Shown here: positions 1 to 6,564 of the stretch, in pieces | Layout of the letters: every line of letters starts with the position of its first letter | Position numbering within the stretch: the stretch's first letter is position 1 | Source of the DNA: an uncultured Verrucomicrobiota bacterium | GTDB lineage: Bacteria; Verrucomicrobiota; Verrucomicrobiae; Opitutales; Opitutaceae | Reading direction: 5' to 3' | Assembly: GCA_946482165.1 (NCBI GenBank) | Contig: CAMLQS010000127.1 | Span: 1 to 12,743 of the forward strand | Length of the DNA stretch: 12,743 bases | Program-made: the position numbers and the translations under genes | Notes under the pieces: generated by a model | What the model was told of the DNA's origin: nothing | Database searches by the model: none | The model's input: the letters and a program-made list of their open reading frames with translations, nothing else

Positions 1-32
1 GAAAGATCGATCAGGATTTCTGAAATACGGAT

Positions 33-80
33 TGGCTCTGTGCTCTCCGTATCAGAGCTCTGTGTCTTCCGTGACGAAAA
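33..80. repeat. Possible relic of an interspersed purine/pyrimidine repeat downstream of dnaE2
   Basis: Read on the minus strand, this stretch contains loosely repeated units: GTCACGGA, GACACAGAG, ATACGGAGA and GCACAGAG. They resemble the CACGGAGA/CACAGAGA-type intergenic repeats that I recall from GC-rich environmental bacteria. The copies are imperfect and few. No gene is seen in positions 1-131, and no clear rho-independent terminator for dnaE2 is visible there. The call rests on pattern resemblance only and is uncertain. Confidence 0.3.
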
Positions 81-131
81 ATCACCGCTCGGAATGCGGA
101 GGTAGCCCGAAAATATCCGTGTTACCGGTTA

Positions 132-3100
132 CTAGTGGAAGTCGTGCGAAGTTTGCGCGGGAACCTCCGAGAGGCGCAGGGCCTCGATTTGCTCCGCTTT
201 CACATGGATGACGCCGGAACGGTTTTGCAGGCGGCCGGCGATGCTGAGCGAGGGCTCCTCGTTGATGACGAAGCGCAGGCGCTCGAAGAGTTCGGAGCGC
301 ACGATGGCGTTGGCCACGCCGGTCTCGTCTTCGAGTGAAATGAAGACGGTGCCTTTCGCGGTGCCCGGGCGCTGGCGGCAGATCACGCTGCCGCCGATCC
401 GGACCGTTTCGCCGTCGCGGCCGAGCGGGAGGTCGCAGGCGCGCCAAAGTTCGGGGAACCGGGCGCGCACGAGGCGCATCGGGTGTTCGCCGACGGTCAG
501 GCCGGTGGCGCGGAAGTCTTCGTTAACGCGCTCTCCGAGCGTCATCGCCGGAAGCGGCGAAGCGCCGACATCGGTCTCGTCGAGCAGGCCGCCGGCGTGC
601 TGGAAAAGCGTCTCCTCGGCGGACCACGCGGCCTCGACCTGCCAGAGCGCGGCGCGGCGGTGGCCGGCGAAGACGTTGAGCGCGCCGACGGAGGCGAGGG
701 CGCGGCGTTCGGCGGCGGTCAGCGTGGTGCGGCGGAGAAAGTCGCCGAGAGAAGCGAAGGGGCTTTCTTTGTTCAGGCGCACCAGTTCCTGGGCGCGGTT
801 CCTGTTCAGACCTTTCACGTAGCGGAGGCCGATGCGGATGGTGTCGGCGCCCTCGACGGTGCAGTCCCACGCGGAGTGGCGCGCGCAGACGGGGCGGACC
901 TTCAGGCCGTGGCGCCGGCCGTCCTGCACGAGCGTGGCGGCGGAGTAGAAGCCCATCGGCTGGTTGTTGAGCAGGCTGGCGGTGAACTCGGCCGGGCGGC
1001 GAAATTTCAGCCAGGTGCTGGCGTAGGCGAGGAGGGCGAAGGAGATGGCGTGGCTCTCGGGGAAACCGTAGAGCGCGAAGGTGGAGGAGGCGTCTACGAG
1101 TTTTTGGATGACACCGTCGGAGTAGCCGCGCCGACGCAGTGCTTCCTTTAGCTTCAGCGTGATTTTAAGCAGGCGCTCGTGGCTGCGGTGGAAACCGAGC
1201 GCGCGACGGAGCTCCTCGGCCTCGGCGCCGGAGAAGTCGGCGAGCTTCATGGCGAGGGCGAGCATCTGCTCCTGGAAGAGGATGACGCCCTTGGTGCGTT
1301 CGAGGATGGGGCGGGCGAGGGCGTCGACCTCGGCGTCGAGGCAGAAGTAGGGGCGGTCGGGATGCTCGCGGCGCTCGATGAGCGGCGCGGTGACGCCGCC
1401 GGTGATGGGGCCGGGGCGGACGATGGCGACGGCGATGGCGACGTCGTAGAAGCAGGCGGGCTTCAGCCGGGGCAGGGTCGCCATCTGGGCGCGCGACTCG
1501 ATCTGGAAGACGCCGACGGTATCGGCTTTTTGGATGCGCTCGTAGATTTCCGGCTCGTCGGGCGGGAAGGTGTGCAACTCGAAGGGGCGGCTGTTCTCCC
1601 GGCAGAGGCGCTGGCAGTCCTGGAGCACGGCCATCATGCCGAGACCGAGGAAATCTATTTTGACGAGGCCGAGGTCTTCGCAGTCGTCCTTGTCCCACTG
1701 GACGACGCTGCGGTTTTCCATCGTGGCGTTTTCGACCGGGACGATGGTGTCGAGGCGGCCGGGGCAGAGGATCATGCCGCCCGAGTGCTGGCCGAGGTGG
1801 CGGGGCAGGTGTTTGATCTGGTTGCAGAGCGCGAGCATCGCGGGGAGGCGCGGATGTTCGGCGGGGAGGCCGGCGACCTTGAGCTGTTGGGGGAGCTGCA
1901 TGGTCTCGGGGAAGTCGCCGTTGGCGTAGAGCGAGGAGAAGCGGTCGAGAATGTCGTCGGGGACGCCGAGGACCTTGCCGATTTCGCGCGAGGCGCTGCG
2001 GCCGCGGTAGGTGATCAAGTTGGCGACCATGGCGGCGCCGCGGCGGCCGTAACGGGTGTAGACGCCTTGGATGACGGACTCGCGGAGGGGGCCGCTGGGG
2101 AGGTCGAGATCGATGTCGGGCCAGGAGGGATTGCCGTCCTTGCCGATGCGGCCCTCGCTGAGGAAGCGTTCGAAGAGGAGTTCGTATTTGATCGGGTCGA
2201 CGGCGGTGATGCCGAGGGCGTAGCAGACGACGCTGTTGGCGGCGGAGCCCCGGCCCTGGATGAGGATGCCGTCTTCGCGGCAGCGGCGGCAGACGTCCCA
2301 GACGATGAGGAAATAGCCGGCGAACCCGAGCTTCACGATGAGGGCGAGTTCCTTTTCAAGCTGGGCGACGATGCGCGGCGTCAGGGCGGGGAAACGGTCG
2401 CGAGCGCCGGCGAAAGCGCGTTCGCGGAGGACGCCCGCCATCGTCTCGCCGGGGCCGACGGGGAAGTCGGGGAACTCGTAACCGAGGTTTTGCAGGGTGA
2501 AGTCGAGGCGGTTGGCGAGGCGCACGGTGTTGCGCAGCGCCTCGGGGTGGTCGGGGAAAAGTTCGGCCATCGCCTTGGCGGAGCGGAGGTGCCGCTCGGC
2601 GTTCCGCGAGAGAAGGCGGCCGGCGGCGTCGAGCGTGGTGTGATTGCGGATACAGGTGAAGACGTCGGCGAGACCGCGCTCGGCGTGGGTTGCGTAGAGC
2701 GCGCCGCCGGTGGCGAGGAGCGGGAGCCCGCGCGCGGCGGCGAGGTCGGACAGCATGCGGAGGGCGGGCGCTTCGCCGCGGACGCGGCGGCGCTGGATCT
2801 CGACGTGGAGGCGGCCGGGGCCGAAGGCTCGGGTGAGTTTGGCGAGGGCTTCGGCGACGCCGGCCTGGCCTCGCGCATGCCAGCCGCGGAGGAGCGGGCC
2901 GTCCTCGTCGCCGGTGAGGGCGACGAGGCCCTCGGAGTGGGAGGCGAGTTCGGACCAGGTGGCGAAACAGGGGCGCTTGCGCGCGTGGGGATCGACGCCG
3001 GGCGGGAGATTTTCGGGGGCGAGGTCGGCGGGGCGCGGATCGAGTTTCGCGGTGGAGATGAGGCGGCAGAGGTTTTGGTAGCCGGTGCGGTTTTCGACGA

Positions 3101-3338
3101 GGAGGGGGACCACGCTGCCGTCTTCCATGGTGATCTCGGCGCCGACGAGCGGGCGGAGGCCGCGTTCCCGGGCGTGGGCGTAGAGGCGCGGCGCGGAGTA
3201 GACGCCGTCGCGGTCGAGGAGGGCGAGGGCGGGCAGGTCGAGGTGAGCGGCGACGGCGGCGAATTGCTCGGGGAGCGAGGAGCCGCGGAGGAAGCTGAAG
3301 GCGCTCGTGGCGTGGAGCTCGACGTAGGCGGGTTGCAT
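132..3338 (-). CDS. dnaE2: Error-prone DNA polymerase DnaE2 (ImuC), PolIII alpha-subunit family
   Basis: Encodes 1068 residues, a normal length for DnaE2, the alpha-type polymerase used for translesion synthesis and induced mutagenesis. Order seen: N-terminal PHP domain (about 4-210; ELHATSAFSFLRGSS, LDRDGVYSAPRLY); palm and fingers (about 290-780) with GRGSAANSVV at 363-372, catalytic PDIDLDL at 407-413 (D410, D412), LGQHSGGMIL at 515-524 and the third acidic residue in VKIDFLGLG (D562); helix-hairpin-helix region near 840-890; OB fold about 975-1055; C-terminus SHDFH, typical of the family. The PHP LHxH metal motif reads LHAT, so the second histidine is missing and PHP nuclease activity is doubtful. 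The ATG at 3338 begins right at the PHP domain; the frame stays open upstream only by chance, through a transposase relic. No Shine-Dalgarno or recognisable LexA box precedes it, and no imuA/imuB lies beside it. Confidence 0.96.
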   Translation of the reverse strand: MQPAYVELHATSAFSFLRGSSLPEQFAAVAAHLDLPALALLDRDGVYSAPRLYAHARERGLRPLVGAEITMEDGSVVPLLVENRTGYQNLCRLISTAKLDPRPADLAPENLPPGVDPHARKRPCFATWSELASHSEGLVALTGDEDGPLLRGWHARGQAGVAEALAKLTRAFGPGRLHVEIQRRRVRGEAPALRMLSDLAAARGLPLLATGGALYATHAERGLADVFTCIRNHTTLDAAGRLLSRNAERHLRSAKAMAELFPDHPEALRNTVRLANRLDFTLQNLGYEFPDFPVGPGETMAGVLRERAFAGARDRFPALTPRIVAQLEKELALIVKLGFAGYFLIVWDVCRRCREDGILIQGRGSAANSVVCYALGITAVDPIKYELLFERFLSEGRIGKDGNPSWPDIDLDLPSGPLRESVIQGVYTRYGRRGAAMVANLITYRGRSASREIGKVLGVPDDILDRFSSLYANGDFPETMQLPQQLKVAGLPAEHPRLPAMLALCNQIKHLPRHLGQHSGGMILCPGRLDTIVPVENATMENRSVVQWDKDDCEDLGLVKIDFLGLGMMAVLQDCQRLCRENSRPFELHTFPPDEPEIYERIQKADTVGVFQIESRAQMATLPRLKPACFYDVAIAVAIVRPGPITGGVTAPLIERREHPDRPYFCLDAEVDALARPILERTKGVILFQEQMLALAMKLADFSGAEAEELRRALGFHRSHERLLKITLKLKEALRRRGYSDGVIQKLVDASSTFALYGFPESHAISFALLAYASTWLKFRRPAEFTASLLNNQPMGFYSAATLVQDGRRHGLKVRPVCARHSAWDCTVEGADTIRIGLRYVKGLNRNRAQELVRLNKESPFASLGDFLRRTTLTAAERRALASVGALNVFAGHRRAALWQVEAAWSAEETLFQHAGGLLDETDVGASPLPAMTLGERVNEDFRATGLTVGEHPMRLVRARFPELWRACDLPLGRDGETVRIGGSVICRQRPGTAKGTVFISLEDETGVANAIVRSELFERLRFVINEEPSLSIAGRLQNRSGVIHVKAEQIEALRLSEVPAQTSHDFH

Positions 3339-3441
3339 GAGCGAGGAGCGGGGCGTAAGGAGCCGGAGAAGGGGAGAGGGGGCGGAAGCGGATTTGGAGG
3401 GACGGCGTCGTCGCCGCCCGCGTTCGGGAGCGAAAGGTTTG

Positions 3442-3884
3442 TCAGGGCGGGGCGCGGACGGCCAGCAAGGCGTCGAGCGCCTTCTGGGTTTGGCGCCAGC
3501 CGCCGGCCTGCTTGCGGATGGGGGGGAATCCCCGGGGGGGGCAAGCCGCGCCCCGCGCAGCGGTTTTTCCAAGCGGAGGGCGGTGAGGATCTTGGCCTGC
3601 ATCACGGAGCGGGGGTCGCTTTCGGGCACATGTCCCGAGTTGAGCAGCCCTTGAGCCGCTCGAAGACCAGCTCGATCTGCCAGCGGCGGCGGCTCGCCCG
3701 CGCGCAGGGCGGTTTACTCGAAAGACAGCGCTCCCGCCACATGCATCAACAAGATCCGCAGCCAAGCTCGCGCGTCCTGCATGCTGATCGCGCCGAATGA
3801 AGCAATGGCCCTTGCCAGCCCCGCCAGATCCTCAGGCAACCATTGACGCCGTATCTCGCCGTCCTTGGGCGGGCCCTTGCTCAT
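3442..3884 (-). pseudogene. Decayed IS4-family transposase (internally deleted, frameshifted)
   Basis: The N-terminal piece starts at 3884 (MSKGPPKDGEIRRQWLPEDL) and runs about 56 codons to LSFE, then hits TAA at 3716-3714 where the frame continues as TALRA; a CAA-to-TAA change (Gln to stop) fits. Within about 10 codons the sequence jumps to the C-terminal catalytic block RRRWQIELVFERLK in another frame. This keeps the R, E and K of the IS4 YREK signature, while the expected Tyr is Ser at the junction. The central part with the first two DDE aspartates is gone. A one-base loss shifts the frame just after ERLK (continuing LLNSGHVPESDPRSVMQAK). Another shift falls at the C/G homopolymer runs near 3520-3541, beyond which GGWRQTQKALDALLAVRAPP ends at a stop at 3444-3442. 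No terminal inverted repeats or target duplication were recognised. It cannot encode an active enzyme. Confidence 0.82.
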
Positions 3885-3966
3885 TCCCACAGCCTGCGAA
3901 CCCGCCTCGCACGTTGGAGTAGGTTGATGCCCATGGGCCGACGGTTCCGCGAAAGGGCGAGTCACC

Positions 3967-4902
3967 TCAGGCGCGGCCTGGCCACCAGCGGGGGAGCCAG
4001 CGAGGTTTGGGTTTCGCCGCGGCAGGCGGAGTGGCGTCGGCGTGCGTCGGCTCGGGCTCGACATAGAGACGCAGCAGGCCGGCGACGGCGGATTCGAGGC
4101 TGAGATCGTCGAGGGAAACGACCAGGCGCGCGTAGGGCACGCCCTTGGCCGCGTCGGCGCGAAGCCGGGCGTGTTGGTCCGGGAAATATTCGACCAGGCG
4201 CGTCGCGCGGGCGCGAAGTTCGGGCGGGAAGGAGGCGGGATCGCGGGCGAGGGCGATGCGCGTTTCGATGTCGAGCGGGCGGACGAGATGGCCCAGCGCC
4301 TCGACGAGATGCAGCCCCCGGGCGTGCGGCCGGTAGGGCAGGTAGCGCGCGAGCGTTTCCTCGTCGTTGTGGCCGACGGCGTTGAGCAGATCGCGGAATT
4401 CGCCTCCGACGATGACGGCGCGCGACGCGCCGCGCGAGAAGTCGAGGAAGGCGCCGAGCGTGTGCAGCTCCTCGCGTTCGCAGAAGTGGAGCGTGCCGGG
4501 GGGCAGGTTGCACAGCGCGATCGGAAAATCGGCGGGTATGCCGAGTCGGGCGAGCTTGCGCCCGAGCGGGTCGGAGGCGGCTTCGGCGCCGCTGGCCACG
4601 TCGGCCATGGCGCCGAAGGAGGCGTCGAACGCGAGCGTGCCGCGCAGGATGTCGGCGAGCGTGTCGAGCCGGGCGGGCTCGAGGTCGTGGAGGCGGAGGC
4701 GGCCGATCGCCTCGCCGTAGGGGAGGTCGATGTAGGCGGAGGGTTTCTCCTCGGCCCCGTCGAGAGGCCAGGCGCAGCCGTCGATATTCTGCGCGAGGGC
4801 GGCGAGGGGGGCGTCGACGAGAGGCGAGCCGTGGAAGGCCATCCGGAGCGCGTCCCATTCCGACGGCGACAGGCGGGGGGAAACCGGTGCGGAGGACGGC
4901 AT
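3967..4902 (-). CDS. Uncharacterised 311-residue protein, second gene of a parA operon
   Basis: I do not recognise this family. The protein looks soluble: no signal peptide and no membrane segment. Residues about 11-110 hold short hydrophobic patches and a DLPYGEAIGRLRLHDLEPARL stretch (59-79); residues 115-210 look like an alpha/beta core (PIALCNLPPGTLHF, RAVIVGGEFRDLLNAVGHNDEETLARYLPY); 215-280 is mostly helical; the C-terminus from about 283 is Pro/Ala-rich and ends in a basic, tryptophan-rich tail (KPKPRWLPRWWPGRA) that could contact membrane or nucleic acid. It starts 35 bp after the ParA-like gene on the same strand, so co-transcription is likely. In ParA systems the next gene is often the partner or cargo adaptor, but nothing here resembles ParB (no ParB box, no helix-turn-helix seen). 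The ATG at 4902 is the natural start; no Shine-Dalgarno is seen. The coding region is real by length and composition, but its function is unknown. Confidence 0.85.
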   Translation of the reverse strand: MPSSAPVSPRLSPSEWDALRMAFHGSPLVDAPLAALAQNIDGCAWPLDGAEEKPSAYIDLPYGEAIGRLRLHDLEPARLDTLADILRGTLAFDASFGAMADVASGAEAASDPLGRKLARLGIPADFPIALCNLPPGTLHFCEREELHTLGAFLDFSRGASRAVIVGGEFRDLLNAVGHNDEETLARYLPYRPHARGLHLVEALGHLVRPLDIETRIALARDPASFPPELRARATRLVEYFPDQHARLRADAAKGVPYARLVVSLDDLSLESAVAGLLRLYVEPEPTHADATPPAAAKPKPRWLPRWWPGRA

Positions 4903-4937
4903 GGCGCGGGTGCCCGGGGGCGGGCGAAGCAGGGTGT

Positions 4938-5834
4938 TCACAGGGGAAGGTGGTCGTGGCGGACGAGTTCGAGCGCGAGGGCGCGGTAGTCGGAGACGAT
5001 GCCGGCGGAGTCGGCGGCGGAGTCGGCGGAGACGAGAGGGACGGGGAGGCCGAGGGTGACGGCGCGGCGCACGAGCGTGGCGTCGCGGACCATGGTGTTG
5101 AAAATCTTGGCCGAGCGGGAGACGCGGCGGGCGGTCTTGAACTGGTTCAGGCGAAGTTGCATCCGCATCTTCGGCACCTCGACGTCGGTGTTGGCCTTCA
5201 CGGCGTTGATGACGATGCCCTCGATCTGCGCGGCCGGCCCGTGGGCGGCGCGGCGAAAGCCGGCGGAGCTGTCGTGGAAGCCGGCGAGTTTCTCCACGAG
5301 CAGGGTGAAGCCGATCAGCGAAAGCGCGTCGGGGTTGGCGGGGACGTAGATCTCGGCCGCGGAGAAGACGCCGCATTGGGAGGCGCGAAGGACGTTGGGC
5401 GGGCAGTCGAAGAGGATGTAGTCGTAGTCCTTTTCGACTACGGCGAGCTGCTCGCGGAAGAGGGCGAAAGGCGGCTTGCGCGGATCGGCGACGAAGTCCG
5501 CCTCGAGGTCGACGAGGTTGAAAGACGTGGGCAGGAGGTCCAGGCCGGGCAGGGCGGGGCGGCCGTCGCGGTCGACCACGACGTCGCGCACGACGAGATC
5601 GGCGAGGGGCGGAGGGGCGGGCTGGAACAGGCGGAAGAGCGTGCGGTCGGCGGCGGAGGCGAGCTGGTTCCAGCGCTCGAGGCGGAGGAGCCAGATCGAG
5701 GCGTTGGACTGGGTGTCGAGATCGCAGAGGAGCACGCGGTTGCCCTGCTGGGCGAGGCAGGTGGCCACGTTTACGATCAGGGATGTTTTTCCCACCCCGC
5801 CCTTGTAGTTCACGAATGCGATGCGGCGTGCCAT
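4938..5834 (-). CDS. ParA/Soj-like (MinD/ParA superfamily) P-loop ATPase
   Basis: Encodes 298 residues with the deviant Walker A box KGGVGKT at 11-17, including the signature lysine K11 and P-loop K16. The A' motif is LLCDLDTQSNAS (35-46, D40) and Walker B is ILFDCPPN (140-147, D143). Such ATPases dimerise on ATP, bind DNA non-specifically and position plasmids, chromosome origins or protein cargo; some act only as regulators. There is no N-terminal helix-turn-helix, so this is the short, Soj-like type rather than the P1 ParA type that binds its own operator. No ParB gene and no parS-like consensus (TGTTTCACGTGAAACA) were seen, so an orphan cargo-positioning ATPase working with the downstream 311-residue protein is the likelier reading. 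An upstream in-frame ATG at 5891 would add 19 proline-rich residues; the start at 5834 (MARRIAFVNYKGG) matches the family. Transcribed divergently from the operon at 6052. Confidence 0.93.
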   Translation of the reverse strand: MARRIAFVNYKGGVGKTSLIVNVATCLAQQGNRVLLCDLDTQSNASIWLLRLERWNQLASAADRTLFRLFQPAPPPLADLVVRDVVVDRDGRPALPGLDLLPTSFNLVDLEADFVADPRKPPFALFREQLAVVEKDYDYILFDCPPNVLRASQCGVFSAAEIYVPANPDALSLIGFTLLVEKLAGFHDSSAGFRRAAHGPAAQIEGIVINAVKANTDVEVPKMRMQLRLNQFKTARRVSRSAKIFNTMVRDATLVRRAVTLGLPVPLVSADSAADSAGIVSDYRALALELVRHDHLPL

Positions 5835-5909
5835 AGGTTTCAGTAGCGGAAGATGCGCGAACGAAGACGCGCGGGGCGGGGGCGGGCGCAATCCGCAAGC
5901 GGCGGAGGA

Positions 5910-5929
5910 CCGTTACAAGTGTGTAACGG
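5910..5929. promoter_or_regulatory. Perfect inverted repeat, candidate operator
   Basis: Arms CCGTTACA (5910-5917) and TGTAACGG (5922-5929) are exact reverse complements around a 4-base spacer AGTG. The core can be written GTTAC-N6-GTAAC. It lies 76 bp upstream of the ParA-like start and 123 bp upstream of the rightward operon start, so one bound dimer could control both directions. An AT-containing dyad stands out in this GC-rich spacer. There is no T-run after it, so a terminator is unlikely. The binding protein is unknown; no DNA-binding regulator gene was recognised in the window. Confidence 0.6.
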
Positions 5930-5961
5930 GAAGGTGGATACGGACGCGAATAGTCGGCGTG

Positions 5962-5977
5962 GTTACGGCGGCGTGAC
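5962..5977. promoter_or_regulatory. Second, imperfect dyad of the same geometry
   Basis: GTTAC (5962-5966), six bases, then GTGAC (5973-5977): one mismatch from the GTTAC-N6-GTAAC core of the perfect dyad exactly 50 bp to the left. Equal spacing of the arms suggests a weaker second site for the same protein. A five-base half site can recur by chance, so this is tentative. Confidence 0.3.
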
Positions 5978-6051
5978 GCCCGGGTTAAATCGCCGCGATC
6001 CGCGTGTTTGGGGTTGTTGGCCGGCGGAGCGGGCCGCATGTCCGCCGCCGT

Positions 6052-6534
6052 ATGAGCGTGCCTGTCGTGCCCCTTTCCTCGTTTAGCAATCTCGCCGGTT
6101 CCTCGCTGGCGGAGGATCTCCGTCGCCTGGTAGCCAATCCCGCCTATGCGGCGCTGGTTTTGTTTTCCGACACGCTTGGCGAGCAACTCGCGATCCTGCC
6201 GGTCGGGCAGGGGCAGGTCTACGCGCGACTTGAAGACGTGAACGGGGCCGAAATCGAGGGGCTGCGTCCGCTGTGCGCGTTGCGTCTGCGCGGCGAGACG
6301 GCCGGCGCGGAGCCGCGGGACGATGCGAGGGAGCGGGAGCTCGCGCGCATCGAGGAGAGCCTGAAGGTGCGGGAGCGCTTCGTCGTGGAGTGCGAGCGCA
6401 AGCTGGCGGAGTTCGGGCAGGGTTTGACGGAGCGCGAGGCGATGCTGGAGCAGCGCGAGCAGATGTTGATCGAGAAGGAGCGCGAGTTCTTCCGCCGCAG
6501 CGGAGAGGCGACCCGACAGATGGCGAAAGGCTGA
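6052..6534 (+). CDS. Uncharacterised 160-residue protein with C-terminal coiled coil
   Basis: I do not recognise this family. Residues 1-80 look like a small globular domain (SLAEDLRRLVANPAYAALVL, then beta-like GEQLAILPVGQGQVYARLED). From about 88 to 155 the chain is a highly charged helix with heptad-like spacing (RERELARIEESLKVRERFV, EREAMLEQREQMLIEKERE), predicted by eye to be a coiled coil. No signal peptide or membrane segment, so it is probably cytoplasmic and oligomeric. It is the first gene of a rightward operon; the next gene starts 30 bp on. An upstream in-frame ATG at 6004 would add 16 unconvincing residues; the ATG at 6052 gives the better N-terminus, although neither has a Shine-Dalgarno sequence. 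It could be an adaptor for the ParA-like ATPase encoded divergently; that is inference from position only. Confidence 0.82.
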   Translation: MSVPVVPLSSFSNLAGSSLAEDLRRLVANPAYAALVLFSDTLGEQLAILPVGQGQVYARLEDVNGAEIEGLRPLCALRLRGETAGAEPRDDARERELARIEESLKVRERFVVECERKLAEFGQGLTEREAMLEQREQMLIEKEREFFRRSGEATRQMAKG

Positions 6535-6564
6535 GCCCGAAGCCGGCGCGGACGCGTGATTTTT

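Larger units (their letters stand above)
5835..6051. promoter_or_regulatory. Divergent intergenic spacer carrying the promoters of the two central operons
   Basis: These 217 bp separate the start of the leftward ParA-like gene from the start of the rightward 160-residue protein gene, so both promoters should lie here. No good -35/-10 pair could be picked by eye; the sequence is GC-rich with only one short AT patch (GGTTAAAT near 5983-5990). The outstanding structure is the dyad at 5910-5929 and a related half-matching site at 5962-5977, listed separately. Confidence 0.6.

Noticed and set aside
3339..3629. In-frame N-terminal extension of dnaE2
   Set aside because: The extension reads through the transposase relic and a low-complexity Arg/Pro stretch; the PHP domain begins at the ATG at 3338.
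1179..3800. An 873-codon open frame on the plus strand
   Set aside because: It is antisense to dnaE2, Gly/Glu/Ala-rich with no motifs; dnaE2 accounts for the stretch.
5910..5929. parS centromere site for the ParA-like ATPase
   Set aside because: The dyad does not match the TGTTTCACGTGAAACA consensus and there is no ParB gene; an operator is the simpler reading.
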